From Falciphora oryzae (taxonomy: Eukaryota > Ascomycota > Sordariomycetes > Magnaporthales > Magnaporthaceae), in contig JNVV01000077.1 in assembly GCA_000733355.1 (NCBI GenBank), positions 48,170 to 112,169 on the forward strand: a stretch of 64,000 bases of DNA. The letters run 5' to 3'. Below are positions 11,611-23,161 of the stretch, one piece after another. Numbering within the stretch: the first letter of the stretch is position 1; every line of letters starts with the position of its first letter. The notes under the pieces were generated by a model. The model ran no database searches. It had not been told where the DNA came from and saw only the letters and a list, made by a program, of their open reading frames with translations. Position numbers and translations under genes: made by a program.

Positions 11611-12180
11611 ATGACCCACAACATCAAAGACCTGCCGGACCTGCTGTGCAAGTACTGGACCGAGGAAGACCCCAAGCCGTTCCTCAGCCTGTTCACGGAC
11701 AACGCCCTCTACATCGACCACGGGGCCCAGATCCAGGTGCCGCGCCCCTACCTCGAGGCCCACCACCGCAACTGGCGCCGGTCGCACGCCGACTTTGAGA
11801 TCACGGTCGACCCGGCGTATCCGATCTTCTGGAAGGACGTCGACGAGGCGGCTGGCAACGCGCGCGTGAGCTTCAAGCATCGAAACAAGGGGGTCTTTGT
11901 CGTCGACCTGCCGCGGCGCAAGGCCACAGGCAAGCCGTGGGAGTACTTGGGGTAGGTCACCAGAAGGTCCCAACGAAGGCCAACCGCCTGCTGATCTCGC
12001 GCAACTATCTTTAGTGTCACGGATCTCGTCATCGAGGGTGGAAAGATCACGAGGGCGGAGGACTGGCTTCGGATCCCCTTCGAGGACAGCATCTTCCCGG
12101 AGAAGTACATCTTCATCGACGCCAAGACGACCAGGCAGGTCCAGCGACCCATCGTGGAGGATGGCACGGGCCAGAAGTAG
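11611..12180 (+). CDS. SnoaL/NTF2-like domain protein
   Basis: Two exons, 11611-11951 and 12015-12180, give 168 residues. Donor is GTAGGT after the YLG codons; the acceptor tttag restores GVTDLVIEGGKITRAEDW. The pattern (helical N-terminus LPDLLCKYWTEEDPKPFLSLFTDNALYIDHG, then VPRPYLEAHH and a run of beta strands ending in EDW) fits the cystatin-like SnoaL/NTF2 fold of small ligand-binding proteins and isomerases. Cytosolic, no signal peptide. No neighbouring biosynthetic genes point to a substrate. Confidence 0.78.
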
Positions 12181-13657
12181 GAGTTGTCGGTTCCAAGCCT
12201 GAGGATGGAAGGGAAGTTTACCCTATCGGGAATTGGAATTTAGGTTGATCTGGCTTCCGGTTCTCGACGGGGCTCGCATGAAACAAAAGTTTGGAAATAG
12301 AAACATTCTCCCTGCCGACGGCCGGACCCTTCGGGCGGGTTGCGGAGCCTTTCCGCCCTGGTGAATCCGGGGAAAGGTGGCGGCCCGGGCGTCGCCTCCC
12401 GCCATGCGAGAAACGGGTCTTGCTGGTTATGGCACGTCTCTTGGTCCTGAATATAGGTGTGCGGCAAATATAAACACTTGGCAAAAGTATCCCACAGGGT
12501 CTTCGAGCTCCTGGATGCGACCTCGCGGGATGGGACGCGAGCGCAAAGACTGTAGTCAGGCCAGTCCGCGCTGTGGCCATCGTTTTTGTTTGCGATTTCA
12601 TGCTTGGCGAGGCCTCCCAAGAAACTGACTTGTGCGCCCAGTTGACCAGAATGGGAAAACGTGACGACCACGTGACCTCGCCTGAGTCAAGACGGGGAGC
12701 TTTTTTGCTTGGCGGTTTTCTATTTCTGTCCTGCCCACTGAAAATAGCTGGCATGTGCGGACGATCCAATTCTCTGTCGGGTCGCTCCCTGTGAACCGAA
12801 GTTAGACATCTGCCACTCCAGATTGCGCCCTCTTTGATTCAATTGACAATTATGCCGTGCCAGCTCAATCACCATTTCATTGCTGTAATGGAGGGCCGGA
12901 AAACGGCACGGAGCACGGATGCCCAAAACTGGCGATGAGGGCCGACCAGACAACGCTCCGCCCAGGCGCCAAGCTAGCCACCCCGGGTTGGGCCCACTAG
13001 ATAGGAGGGCAGCACGACGGGCCGCGCGTTCTTTCAGCATGTTTTGGCAAGTGGGACATGACGACAATGACCTCAGGCCGCCCCGCTGGCCTTGCCCCAA
13101 GGGTATCGAACATCGCCCATTTCTACCAGAAAGCTAAATGCCCCAAAGCGTGACCCGCCAGGACAGTCAGGGAAATCTGACTAAAAAAGAAAAACTCGTG
13201 CTTTTTCTGGTGCGCCGCCCACAATTACAGAGTACATAGGGTGGTATTGGCTGGGTGGCAGGGACTAATGCAATTGAAACATTCAATACCGCTCTCGGCC
13301 CTGATCCATGACGCGCTGGGGTACGGGAGGGCCCTGGCGCCGCTATGCTTGGACGGGACGGGGACTGCGCCCAAGAGGGTCGCCCATTACAGCCACACAT
13401 GATGACGTTTGCTTGGGGGGGACATGTGGGCTGGCCTGTCTCGACGCCTGGTCCATGGAAAGATCGACCAAACTGATAAAGAGGCCTGGAGCGCCTCTGT
13501 CCTCTGCTCGGAAATTCCATCCTCATCACTCCCATCTCCTCGAGCGCAGTCATCCATCAAAACAGCTCTTCAGCAACATCGAAGCAGTCAAGTCATCTGG
13601 ACCGCAAGATACAAACCACACCACGTATCTATTCCGACACCAAAACAACCAGTCAAA
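12181..13657. other. Intergenic, no gene seen
   Basis: About 1.5 kb without a convincing frame. The region just before 13658 is pyrimidine-rich and probably the 5' leader of the next gene. Confidence 0.45.
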
Positions 13658-14097
13658 ATGGACCACATGACCATGCTGATGGAGGTAAGATAATTTTCCC
13701 CAAACGCTCAGCCCCAGCCACTCCCGCCCACCCTTACAGACTACTAACGCCACACTCCTCCCAACAGCGCGCTCCCGCCAAGCAGCAGTCGACCGCCCGC
13801 CGCCTGGCCACGGGCGCCATCGTCGGCATCGCCATCGCCTGCTTCGTCGTCTTCCTCGGCTTCCTGCTCTGCTGCTACTGCTGCTGCTTCCGCCGCCGCC
13901 GCCAGCGCTCGCGCGAGCTCGAGGCCCAGCCGCCCATGGCCCAGGGCGGCGGCATGATGGACAAGTTCCGCAACATGATGCCCGGCAACAACCACAACAA
14001 CGGCGCCCCCCTGCCCTCGACCCCGGCCGGCGGCCCCGAGCATGGCTACGCCGCCCAGTACCCGCACGTCCAGCAGCCCACCCCGGCGTACCGCTGA
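13658..14097 (+). CDS. Small single-pass membrane protein with a cysteine cluster
   Basis: Two exons, 13658-13684 (only nine codons) and 13768-14097, give 118 residues. Donor GTAAGA, branch ctactaac and acceptor CAACAG are all strong. After a short N-terminus comes one membrane helix (GAIVGIAIACFVVFLGFLL) followed directly by CCYCCCF and RRRRQRSR. Six clustered membrane-proximal Cys next to an Arg-rich stop-transfer suggest S-palmitoylation and an outside-N, cytoplasmic-C topology. The tail is Gly/Pro/Asn-rich and ends in PHVQQPTPAYR. I do not recognise the family. Inferred to be a plasma membrane or endomembrane protein; the small size and tiny first exon make it easy to miss in gene prediction. 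Confidence 0.75.
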
Positions 14098-14587
14098 GCC
14101 CGATAAATGGGCAGTCGGGTCGACTTGGTGTGGTGGAGAAGGTGCGCGATTAGGATACCAGCCGGCAAACAATTACATCACTGCACCGGGTCGAGATGGG
14201 GCTGCGGCCTGAAGTCATATGGGCGGCGTCACGGAGTTTCCTTTCTCTCTTTTTCTTTTCTTTTTTCTTTTTCACCGCTTGGGATTAGGGTTTCAGCATT
14301 GCGTGGGAGTACTTTTCTTGTCATTCATTTCACGACAGCATGAATTTCGTATCTAGCGATCTGATACAGTCGCACAAACAGACCTTTTTGTCTTTTTTTC
14401 TTCAACTTGATCTTTTTTGGTGACAAGAAATAGCAATACAAGCTGGAGGACGATCATGATATACAAGCGCTAAAACGAGCAGTGATGAAGCAACACAGAC
14501 AAACAAACGCACCCTGACTCAAGAACCAATCCTGTGGTTTCTTTTCGTCCAGACCAACCCACCCACCACGCACCGGCCGCAACAGCA
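14098..14587. other. Convergent 3' intergenic region
   Basis: Between two convergent genes (membrane protein ending 14097, cutinase ending 14588). It contains T-rich tracts (about 14247-14275 and 14385-14416) consistent with 3' UTR or termination signals. No gene seen. Confidence 0.45.
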
Positions 14588-15402
14588 TCAGCGGCCGTTG
14601 GCCCGCGCGACCATGAACTCGGCCGCCTTGCCGGCGTCGCCGCCGTACTGCAGGTGCGGGGGCAGGATCAGGAAGCCGCCCTGGCAGATGTTGTCGCCGT
14701 CGCGGCAGATGACGAGCGTGTCCTCCCTCGCGATGCCCGCCACGGGCTTGCCGTTGTTCGGGTCGCCAAAGATGACGGCGCTGCTGACCTTTTGCTTGAC
14801 GGCCGCGGGGAGCTGCTCTGCCGCGTTGTGCACCAGCTGCCCGCCCTGCGAGTAGCCCGACATGACGACCTTGCTGCTGGGGCACTTTGTGACGAAGTTT
14901 TGCACCTGCTTGGCCCTGTGTTTGGTGGTCGAGTTGCTGTCAGTTGATGATGGGGCTAAAAATGAAGAGTGGGGGAAGGTCGGGCTAGACGGCTGCGTAC
15001 ATCTCTGCGCTGCCCGCCTTGTCGCCGCCGGCGAGGAAGCCCGGTATGTTGGCGGGGTACTCGACGCCCTGCATGGCCACGGTCTTGCCGCCCGCCGCGC
15101 TCTTGACGGCGGCCAGGAGCGGGGGGCCGACGACGATGCCGACGTTGCCGCCCTCGGTCGTGCCCCTCGCGAACACGATGATCATGTCGGCGCAGCCCTG
15201 GGCGTTCTTGGTGGAAGGGTTTTCGCCTGCGTCAGCTTGATGTGCGGTTGGCCAAATGGTGGAGGGAGGGGCTGCTCACCTCTGTTGAGCTGGATTGACG
15301 CGCCTCCAGCTGTGATGCTTGGACATCTTCAGCGGTCAGGGGGTGGGCCAGACCTAGGGTCGCCAGGACTGTGGTGGCTAGGATGGAGTTGGAAAACCGC
15401 AT
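14588..15402 (-). CDS. Cutinase family esterase, secreted
   Basis: Three exons on the minus strand, 15402-15280, 15197-15001 and 14915-14588, give 215 residues. ATG 15402 begins a signal peptide (MRFSNSILATTVLATLGLAHP). The cutinase core is clear: CADMIIVFARGTTEGGNVG, then the nucleophile elbow GYSQGG, and the catalytic Asp and His in GDNIC and PPHLQYG. Cutinases hydrolyse plant cutin and related polyesters outside the cell. The start of exon 2 is the uncertain point: CCCAG before GGC is in phase, an AAG before AAC three codons earlier is also in phase. A TATA-like element lies upstream at about 15546-15552. Confidence 0.9.
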
Positions 15403-15545
15403 GCTGACGGTTGGTGCTACCTGTGAGGGGGCGTCGGAGATGTCGTTCGTGTGACCTGGTTGAGTTGTAGGATGATATCTCTGTGCTTCCCGGAGTGACG
15501 GCTGGATCAAATATGGACGCCACGAAAGATGGGATCACTTGGGAT

Positions 15546-15552
15546 CTTTATA
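15546..15552 (-). promoter_or_regulatory. TATA-like box of the cutinase gene
   Basis: On the minus strand this reads TATAAAG, about 145 bases upstream of the cutinase ATG at 15402, a plausible distance for a fungal TATA box with a leader of about 100 bases. Confidence 0.5.
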
Positions 15553-17287
15553 CCAGACATCACCACCTGCCTTCCCCGCGGGATTCGGATGCCGGCAGAG
15601 GAATAAAAACGAGCAACATCAAAATTCCGCAGACAGCTTCGCAACCGTTTCCCAAACCGGTATCAGGAGCTGAGGCTCGCCCTGTATCCCGAAAGAAGCA
15701 ACACGAGGGTGGGGCTGGCTCGTTGCGGGCATGGAAAAGTCCCTGCCGTTTTGTGTCTTGACGGGATGCCCCATGGCTTCTGGAACTTCTGATCCGGGGT
15801 CCCCTGGCATCTCCATGTCAAAGATCTGGGGATTTTCGCAGCTTAATCCAAGCTGCCTCGGGCGATCCCCTAATTATTTCGGGGCCAAAAGGGCCTGGTC
15901 TTGCTGGACCTTGAGATCCCAACCAAAATGGCCGGTCGCAGTAAAACGGCAGAGAGTCGACGAGGGCCAAGGGATACACAGGCAGCAGTGGCTCGTCAGC
16001 CGCTGGAGTTGCGGCGTTTCGTGCGTGCTGTTGCGACGATGGCTCGTTTGTGGATTCCTGTTTTGCGAATTGGAAGCTCTTGGCGCGTGTCTTGAGCGAC
16101 GGACATCAACCCTGGCACGGAGTTTGCATCGTTTTCTGGCTGCAGCAGCTCGATCGATAGATTATGGGATCACATAGGGCGGCCTTGTCTCATAGTCTAG
16201 GCACAAATGCACTTCTCTGGGCTGTTGCTATAACCGGCGCCGTCCATGCAGCTGGCGAGAAAAGGAACAGCACCAAGGAGTATCATGCATGGGGGGGGGT
16301 CAACGGCAACATCGAGACGCAACCCATAGCTGCTAGCCAGCTCCAGGATTCCTCGGACGATTTTGATGCGGCAGCGAAATCTTCCGCGGGGTGATCCGGC
16401 AAAATTCTCCTTTTCTTTCTCCCTTGCGTGCATCAAAGTATCCGAGCAAGGTACCCCCAAATCGGGCCTAGCGGGAGGGAAACGTTTCGCTCACCTATTC
16501 AATTAGATTGGGTGCTCGACTGGGGGAATCGAGCGCTTGACGGTCGCAATGACGCCACCGTTTCGCGAATCAGCAAATCGCACCTTTGGACGAAAGGTCG
16601 CAGCAAAAGAAATTTGCGGGAAAACGCCCGCGCGCAGCGAGAATGCGGACCATGCCGACTCCAGACATGGAGTGGTTTTGCTTCTCGCATACAGCTCCGT
16701 GCCTGGCGTCGGGTTCTTCGTTGGGGCGCAGTTGGCCCGCGTCGTCGCGGTGCATGTGGGTCGCTAGTGAGCAAAGACCCATTATCCAAACCGCACACCA
16801 GAACATTTGATCAATTCCACATCGCCAAATCACCGGGATGCATTGCGGTGCAACAAGCAGTGGCAAATGGACGGTGGAGAACAAATGGGACAACGATGCG
16901 GGATGAGTCTTTGAGCAGATTCCATATCAGGGCTTTTGGCTAAGCCTTTTGGCTAAGCTTTTTGGACCCGCAGGATTGGGCAGCTGTCTTGCACGGCTGC
17001 ATGTCGGCTGCGACTGTAATCATCTATCGCACCTTTCCAAGGCTCCTCACGCTCCGAGATTCTCCTCGTCGGCTATTATCGCCCGACCAGCACAGATATG
17101 TCGGCAGCCATCACCCTATGATTCTGACAACGGGTGGCTCCCAGAGCGCATCTTTGAGTATGCCCAAGAGACACGCACCAAGGCGGCCTAGGTATAAGTT
17201 CCGGGCCTTGGCCTTCTTGGCCCTGTTCCTGTCACGCGATGCTACAAGCCGCGTGTGTAAAGGCCAGGTCCAAGTTGTTCCCCCACG
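15553..17287. other. Long divergent intergenic region
   Basis: Separates the divergent cutinase and sorbosone dehydrogenase-like genes, so regulatory sites of both are expected. At 16933-16966 a 13-bp unit (cttttggctaag) is repeated about two and a half times. No coding frame is convincing. Confidence 0.45.
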
Positions 17288-18801
17288 ATGCAGCTTTTCT
17301 CTGTAGCAGCAGCCCTCCTGGGCCTTGGTAAGCTTATACAAACCCATAAGCCTCGCTTGGCTGACCAGGGGTAAGTCGACCGCTAACATCCCGACCTGGA
17401 AACGTCCAGGAGCCGCGCAATACATCGGTCCCAATGCCGCGGCCACAGACCCCCTTCCCTTCCCGAGCAGCTGCCCCGGCATACCGCAGCCCCGATTCCC
17501 ATTCACGCTGTCCCCCAGCTGGCAGGTGACCAAGATCGCGGGCGGCGGGGCCGGGATGCGGCTGCCCCGGACCATCGTGTTCGACCCGCTGGGCAACATG
17601 CTGGTGCTGCAACAAACCACCGGCGTTTCGGTGCACACTTTCGGCTCAAACGGCTGCATCAATAGCAGCAGCGCCGTTATATCCAACCGCGCTTTGAACC
17701 ATGGCCTCGCGCTCACCCCAGACGGACGGACGCTGTACGCGTCGGGCGAGACGACAGTGTACAGCTGGGCCTATAATCCGCAGACCAGGAGCGTTGTCAC
17801 CGGGTCGCAGAAGACGGTGGTGGCGCGCATGAGCAACGGTGTGCACTCGACGCGCACCCTCAAGGTGTACCCCAAGAACCCGGATCTGGTGCTTGTGTCG
17901 ATCGGATCGAACAACAACTGGGACTACGCTACGAGCAGCGCTTCGGCTGGGCGGTCGCTCGTCAAAGTCTTTGACATGAGCAAGGTCCCGGCGAGTGGTT
18001 ACGTGTTCAATACCGACGGGCGCCTGCTCGGCTATGGCATGCGCAATGAAGTCGGGCTGGCGTTTGATCCCGATGGACACGTCTGGGGCGTCGAGAACAG
18101 CGGTGATGACTTTAGGCGCACCGTTAACGGCCGGGCGGTTGACATCCACAAGGACAACCCGGCAGAGGAGCTGAACTACCGTGAGATCAACCCTTGGCTC
18201 GCCCCTTTTGCTGTGTGAGGCCCCGGGTCCCTCGAGCTAACGATGAAGATCGAGGACCCCAGTTGGTGACCCATCCGTCCCCAATAACAACTGGTACGGC
18301 TACCCGACGTGCTTTACGGCGTGGGACGCATCCGTCATCCAGGGCGGCGGCGGCCTCAAGACGGGCTCGCAGTTCGTCGTGACGCCCAACAGCACCTTCA
18401 ACGACGCTAGCTGCGCCGGCCGCGCCACGCCCCCGCGCCTGTCCTTCCCCGCGCACAGCGCCCCGATCGACGCTGTGTTCGACGCCGCGGGCAAGAACAT
18501 GTACGTCACGTTCCACGGCTCGTGGGACCGCCAGCCGGCCACGGGCTACAAGCTCGTCGAGGTGCCCTTCACGAGGGCAGGTGCAGGAGGCGGGTTCGAG
18601 CCGGTCGCGGCCGCGGATAGTAAGACGGGGTTCTCGGACGTGATCGCGGCGCGCGACCCGGGGTCGTGCCAGTCACAAAGCCTGACGCGGAGCAGCTGCT
18701 GGAGGCCGAGCGCCGTGGCATGGGACCTTGCCGGGACACGGCTGTTTCTGGCCAGCGACAATGATGCCGAGGGCGAGATCTTTGTGCTGCAGAGGAAGTA
18801 A
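17288..18801 (+). CDS. Secreted L-sorbosone/glucose dehydrogenase-like beta-propeller protein
   Basis: Three exons, 17288-17327, 17410-18180 and 18263-18801, give 449 residues; all phases agree and intron 2 has a gagctaacg branch site. Residues 1-16 form a signal peptide (MQLFSVAAALLGLG). The body has propeller signatures of the PQQ-type sugar dehydrogenase fold: GMRLPRTIVFDPLGNMLV, NHGLALTPDGRTLYAS, GMRNEVGLAFDPDGHVWGVEN and a C-terminal VTFHGSWDRQPATGYKLVEVPF. Fungal homologues are usually annotated L-sorbosone dehydrogenase; they probably oxidise sugars or act with lytic oxidases outside the cell. Cofactor and substrate cannot be read from sequence alone. Confidence 0.88.
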
Positions 18802-19233
18802 GCTTGGTCCTTTGCGGTCGCTGCCGCGTTCTGTCAGCGATGTGTTGGCCCGGTGCTCTAGGGTTGTACGGGTGGGGAGAGATCCCAGCTGGCAAGTGAG
18901 TGCCCGTTATTGCGTGTTGGGATGTAGGATGCTAGCAGGACCACATGAATGTGGCCATGCCCACTACAATGCACTGGGGATCCCGTCCGCTTCTGCCTGG
19001 TCAACCCGTGAAGCATCAATCTCCCCCTGGCAGGACGAACAACCAACAGCCACTCCCCCACCTTTTCGGCCGACAGCTGCTACTACCGCACACTTAAAAG
19101 CTGGGCAGGACCGCCATTTTTCTCGGTTTGCCCCCTTACGCAAAGCCCATCTTCTTATGCTCTAGTTTTCAAGCCCAATTCAACCAAAAACCAGCGTATC
19201 TCGAGCCTCCCGCGACAACTAAACCCCACAATC
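18802..19233. other. Intergenic, no gene seen
   Basis: Likely 3' UTR of the sorbosone dehydrogenase-like gene followed by the promoter and leader of the next gene. Nothing else seen. Confidence 0.4.
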
Positions 19234-19869
19234 ATGTCGGATCGGGTGGTCCCCATCGAGGGGTTTGTCACTCCCGTATACGACACCGTTACCGACGTAG
19301 CCTGGCGCCTGTTCTGGTACCTTGACGACCCCATCGAATCCATCACCATCATGCCGGAGTGCTTCGGCCCGGGCTCGCCGCAGCCCCACGGGCCGTACTT
19401 CCGCCAAGGGCCCGACGGCACCGCGGCCCGGCGCCCCATCGCAAACGAGCCGTACACCAACCAAAGGGCCACGTCCGTGACCCCGGCCATCGCCCCGGTC
19501 TCCGGCTGGGCCGACACCTGATGGGAAGGGCACGGCGACAACGACTACGGACGACGAGGGGCGGCCGGCCGGGTGCACCTGCCACGGCGAGCCCGGGCCC
19601 GTCCAACCCGAAGACATGACCGTGGTCCCGTCCTCCGGCACGACGTCGTCAAGGCCATGCACGGCTGGCTACGGCAGCACCGGGAGGGTGTCGTAGGCGC
19701 GGTGAACTTTGAACGCAAGATGTATCCCAGGCCGACCCTCCCGCCAGACGAAAAGCTGATGGTCGTGACTACGGCTGTCCACGCTATTTATGTCCTTGAG
19801 GAGGATGACGCACTCGAGATGATGCGGAAAAATCGCCAATACCTCTTGTCTCAGAGAGGCAGCACTTGA
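19234..19869 (+). CDS. Uncertain small gene, frame interrupted by one stop
   Basis: ATG 19234 opens a 95-codon frame (MSDRVVPIEGFVTPVYDTV...) ending at TGA 19519-19521. The same frame reopens and runs to 19869, ending in a coding-like stretch (PPDEKLMVVTTAVHAIYVLEEDDALEMM). So either an intron of a multiple of three bases spans the stop (one possibility runs from a GTGACC near 19477 to the AAG before 19654), or this is a gene with one nonsense mutation, or two unrelated frames. No signal peptide or membrane segment. I do not recognise a family. Confidence 0.35.
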
Positions 19870-20605
19870 GAGACACTGTGGCTTTCTGGCTTGGATGGTG
19901 TAGTTGGGCCTGAGGAGGGTGTTGTTTACCAAGGCTTTGAGTCAATACCTAGTGAGATGCAGGGCTGTACATTGCTGGCTGATCCGTAAATGCTAGCCTT
20001 GCATCTCCTGAAAGGAACATCCCAAACAACGATACCATGGCCAGCTGGGGTATTGCCGAATCAGGCAAGTGGTCGTAACATCGTTGGCTCGCTGTTACCC
20101 CATAGACAGGCGGGACATGCAAGGGACGTGCGGGAGCGCTCGCAGCCGGACTGACTTGACACCATCTGATCGGCGAGGATTGCCTGGTATGAACGAGAAC
20201 CAACGGACAGGTTGCGCATCCAGACAGTATTTTTCTTCTTCCTGGAGATGTGCCATTTGATCCCTGCATCCTGAACAAGATGCGGGGTCCGCACAGTCAG
20301 CGGGGGGAAAGTACGTGCTTGGCATATTTTCCAACTAACCCCTTTCAGGCTACAGATCGCGTCTCTCTTCACGCCATCACTAGCTCGCGCTGTGGGGATA
20401 TGCGTGAGAGCCTCCTTCGCTGCAAAGGTCGTTCCGCTCTGCAGCTCTTCACGTGACGTTTTGCGAGGTTTGGATCCCTGCCTTTCAGCTTCCCACCTTG
20501 CTCGCCCCGTCAATTGCAGGCCTCAGGAAATCATAGAGAAAAAAGGAAACGAAGGGGGAAAAAAACCTCAATGCTACATCCCACAAAGCACCACCCGCTT
20601 TCATC
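19870..20605. other. Intergenic, no gene seen
   Basis: About 0.7 kb upstream of the HET gene; presumably its promoter. A short A-rich run near 20540-20570 precedes the start codon. Confidence 0.4.
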
Positions 20606-22429
20606 ATGGCAGCAAATCAGTCTCGGCGCAGATCAGAGATTGGACAGAGCGTTGAAATAGGGTTGGCGGAGTCCACCTCCGCCCATGAGCTTCCCATGCG
20701 GCCGAGAGACAACAGTCTCGCCTACCAGGGTCTCTCACTCGACAGCAAAACCTTGCGCCTCGTCCAGATCGAACCTTCGACTCAGCAGGATGATCGAATC
20801 ACCTGCCGCCTCGCAGTCGTCCCTTTCGGCGGGCGGCCCAAGTACCATGCTCTCAGCTACGTTTGGGGCACCGACACGGCCGGCGAGACCATCGACATGA
20901 ACGGCGTCGCGTTCCAGGTCGGCAGCAACCTGCTCGAGGCTCTCCGGTTCCTGAGGTTTATGCAGAAAGATGCCGCCGCCAACAGGGACGGATTCTGGAT
21001 CGACGCCATCTGCATCAACCAGAGCGACGTCGACGAGAAGAACGCACAGCTGGGGGTGATGGGCCAGATATACTTTAGGGCAAGTTCGGTGCTTGTGTGG
21101 CTGGGCGAAAGGTCTCAGCTGCCCACACCGTCGCCAAGTCAGCAGGGAAGGTTGCTCAAGCCACCAAACGAGATCCGTATCACTGCCGCGCAGAAGGAGC
21201 AGTTGCTCGAGGACCCTTATTGGGACAGGTTATGGATCCTGCAAGAGTTGGGACGTGCGCAGCGCATATCCGTCTGCTACCGCCTCAAGCTCTTGCCTTG
21301 GGATGAATTTATGGGTCTCCTCGACGACACGCCCCGCTTAGCCTTGCCAGACAGAGGGCCCATCAAGCTCAATGCCGTCATAGTCCGAGCAAAGTACGCC
21401 ACGCTCGAGCGGCTGCTCTGCGACCACGTCCATGCCAAGTGCTCAAACCCTCTGGACAAGATTTACGGCCTGCTCGGCCTCGCCTCAGACGGGGCCGGGT
21501 TCCCCGTCGACTACCGGAAAACTCGGTTCGAAGTGTGGAAGGATACCGTGCATTTTATCAGCGAGGCCGCCACGGCCGACCTGACTTCGATGGCGAAATT
21601 GATCAAAGAGCTGCTCACCAGACGCGACCTGGTAGACCCTCAGGCGCACCAGCCAGGGCAGTTCAGGCTGCCCGCCCCTCGAGAAAAAGACGCAAAGCCC
21701 AAGCCGGACCCGCCGCCCGCCGCGAGGCAAGGGCTGGCCCTCACCGCGGCCGTCATGGGCATCATCGCCAAGGTTGGACCCCCGGCCGGCGACTGCGTTG
21801 CCGAGCCGCTCCAATGGTCCGAATGGAGCCACCGGGTGCAAAAGTCGATCGAGAGCCCCGCCGACAAGGAGGGGGCTCTGCACGCAAACGACAAGCTCTT
21901 CGCCTCCCTCCTCGCGCTGGACGACCGCCAGATCCTCAACCTCTGCTCGAGCCGGGCAGGCCCGCACATGTGGGGCGCCGCCGACGACGCCCCCGTCGGG
22001 CACGCGGCGCTGCAGGCGGCGCAGTGGGCAGAGCGGCTGTCGCTCGAGAGCCGGCTCGCGGACCGCCCGCCGGCCTCGGGGGCGGCCTCGCTCCCGCGCT
22101 TCTGCCTGCTCGAGGGCGGCAGGGTGTCCCGCCAGCCGACGACGCCGGGGATCCGGCTGGGCCTGGTACCCGGCGTGGCGCGGCCGGGCGACATGCTCTG
22201 CCGGGTCCGGAACAGCTCCAAGGCGCTCCTGGTGCGGACGATGCCGAAGCAGGACAGCCCGGACAACCCGAGAGGCAAGGCCACCATGTACGTGCGGGGC
22301 GTGGCGACGGTTGCTGAGGATGTCGGGTCCGAGCCTCCGGATTACGACCAGCGTTGGGACTCTGTTCAGACGTTTCCCATGATGCGTGTCATTTTGGACG
22401 CCGAGACGTTGCTGCAGCTTATCGAATAG
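20606..22429 (+). CDS. HET (heterokaryon incompatibility) domain protein
   Basis: Uninterrupted 607-residue frame from ATG 20606. The HET domain covers about residues 80-220 with its conserved blocks: YHALSYVWG (about 80-88), FWIDAICINQSD (about 130-141), a QIYFRASSVLVWLGE block, and DRLWILQELGRAQ (about 207-219). The rest is poorly conserved, as usual for this family, with a Pro-rich low-complexity region near residues 350-375. HET proteins trigger cell death on non-self recognition after hyphal fusion and are now seen as part of fungal immunity-like systems; most are uncharacterised. No introns, no signal peptide. A degraded HET gene lies at 37.1-38.1 kb. Confidence 0.9.
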   Translation: MAANQSRRRSEIGQSVEIGLAESTSAHELPMRPRDNSLAYQGLSLDSKTLRLVQIEPSTQQDDRITCRLAVVPFGGRPKYHALSYVWGTDTAGETIDMNGVAFQVGSNLLEALRFLRFMQKDAAANRDGFWIDAICINQSDVDEKNAQLGVMGQIYFRASSVLVWLGERSQLPTPSPSQQGRLLKPPNEIRITAAQKEQLLEDPYWDRLWILQELGRAQRISVCYRLKLLPWDEFMGLLDDTPRLALPDRGPIKLNAVIVRAKYATLERLLCDHVHAKCSNPLDKIYGLLGLASDGAGFPVDYRKTRFEVWKDTVHFISEAATADLTSMAKLIKELLTRRDLVDPQAHQPGQFRLPAPREKDAKPKPDPPPAARQGLALTAAVMGIIAKVGPPAGDCVAEPLQWSEWSHRVQKSIESPADKEGALHANDKLFASLLALDDRQILNLCSSRAGPHMWGAADDAPVGHAALQAAQWAERLSLESRLADRPPASGAASLPRFCLLEGGRVSRQPTTPGIRLGLVPGVARPGDMLCRVRNSSKALLVRTMPKQDSPDNPRGKATMYVRGVATVAEDVGSEPPDYDQRWDSVQTFPMMRVILDAETLLQLIE

Positions 22430-23161
22430 CAGGAGAAGCGGGGAATTGTTTCATGGGGTGGTGTAGAAACATCAGAGCCACAACGTGGGTCGTCGGAGTG
22501 TTCACAGTTGGATTTCCTAGTCTGGCAGGTCTTGACCCGTCGAACCTTCTATTCTGGGCACGGAGGGGCCCACCTCATGAGTCGGGCGGTCGCAGCGGGC
22601 AGCAACAGGCGCCCCGTGCATTGAGCCCCAGATAGCGCGTTGTCTCCACCCGCGCTGGATTTTGAAGTTTGGAGTTCAGCTTTCTTATTCCTGGCTCCAT
22701 CCAACACCATCCCCCGCCATTTGCGCGACAGGACATCGGGGAAGGGCCTGTAAAGCTTGCAGTCTAGGCCATGTACCGCCGTGGGCCGCTTGGGCCATTT
22801 CCATGTCGAGGCGAGATGGCGGCACCCGTGCCTCCTCTCCCACGCATCACGATCCATGCTAGCCACTGCCAGCATCCACGATGTGTCGCCGTGGGCCGTT
22901 GTCGATGCAACCAAGGTTGGGAACACCCTACATACTGGGTAGCAAACGAAACAGGAACGACCGGCCCGTAAACCTTAGCGACGAGGGAGCATAAATATGC
23001 CCACCACCCACCTCGACGACCCTCCTGCTCTTCTCTCCTTCACCACCATCCACCTGGTATCACATCTCATCTTGTGCTTTATTTCCTTTTGTCTTTACCA
23101 TTTCCCCTTGTTTTGTTTCTTTTTGTCCTCTTTCTTTATATAATCTTCCTCATCTTCCAAC
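22430..23161. other. Promoter region of the secreted precursor gene
   Basis: No gene seen. The last 140 bases are strongly pyrimidine-rich (5' leader), preceded by a TATA-like sequence at 22990-22997. Confidence 0.5.
22990..22997 (+). promoter_or_regulatory. TATA-like box of the peptide precursor gene
   Basis: CATAAATA about 170 bases upstream of ATG 23162, followed by a CT-rich leader, an arrangement common in strongly expressed fungal genes. Confidence 0.5.
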
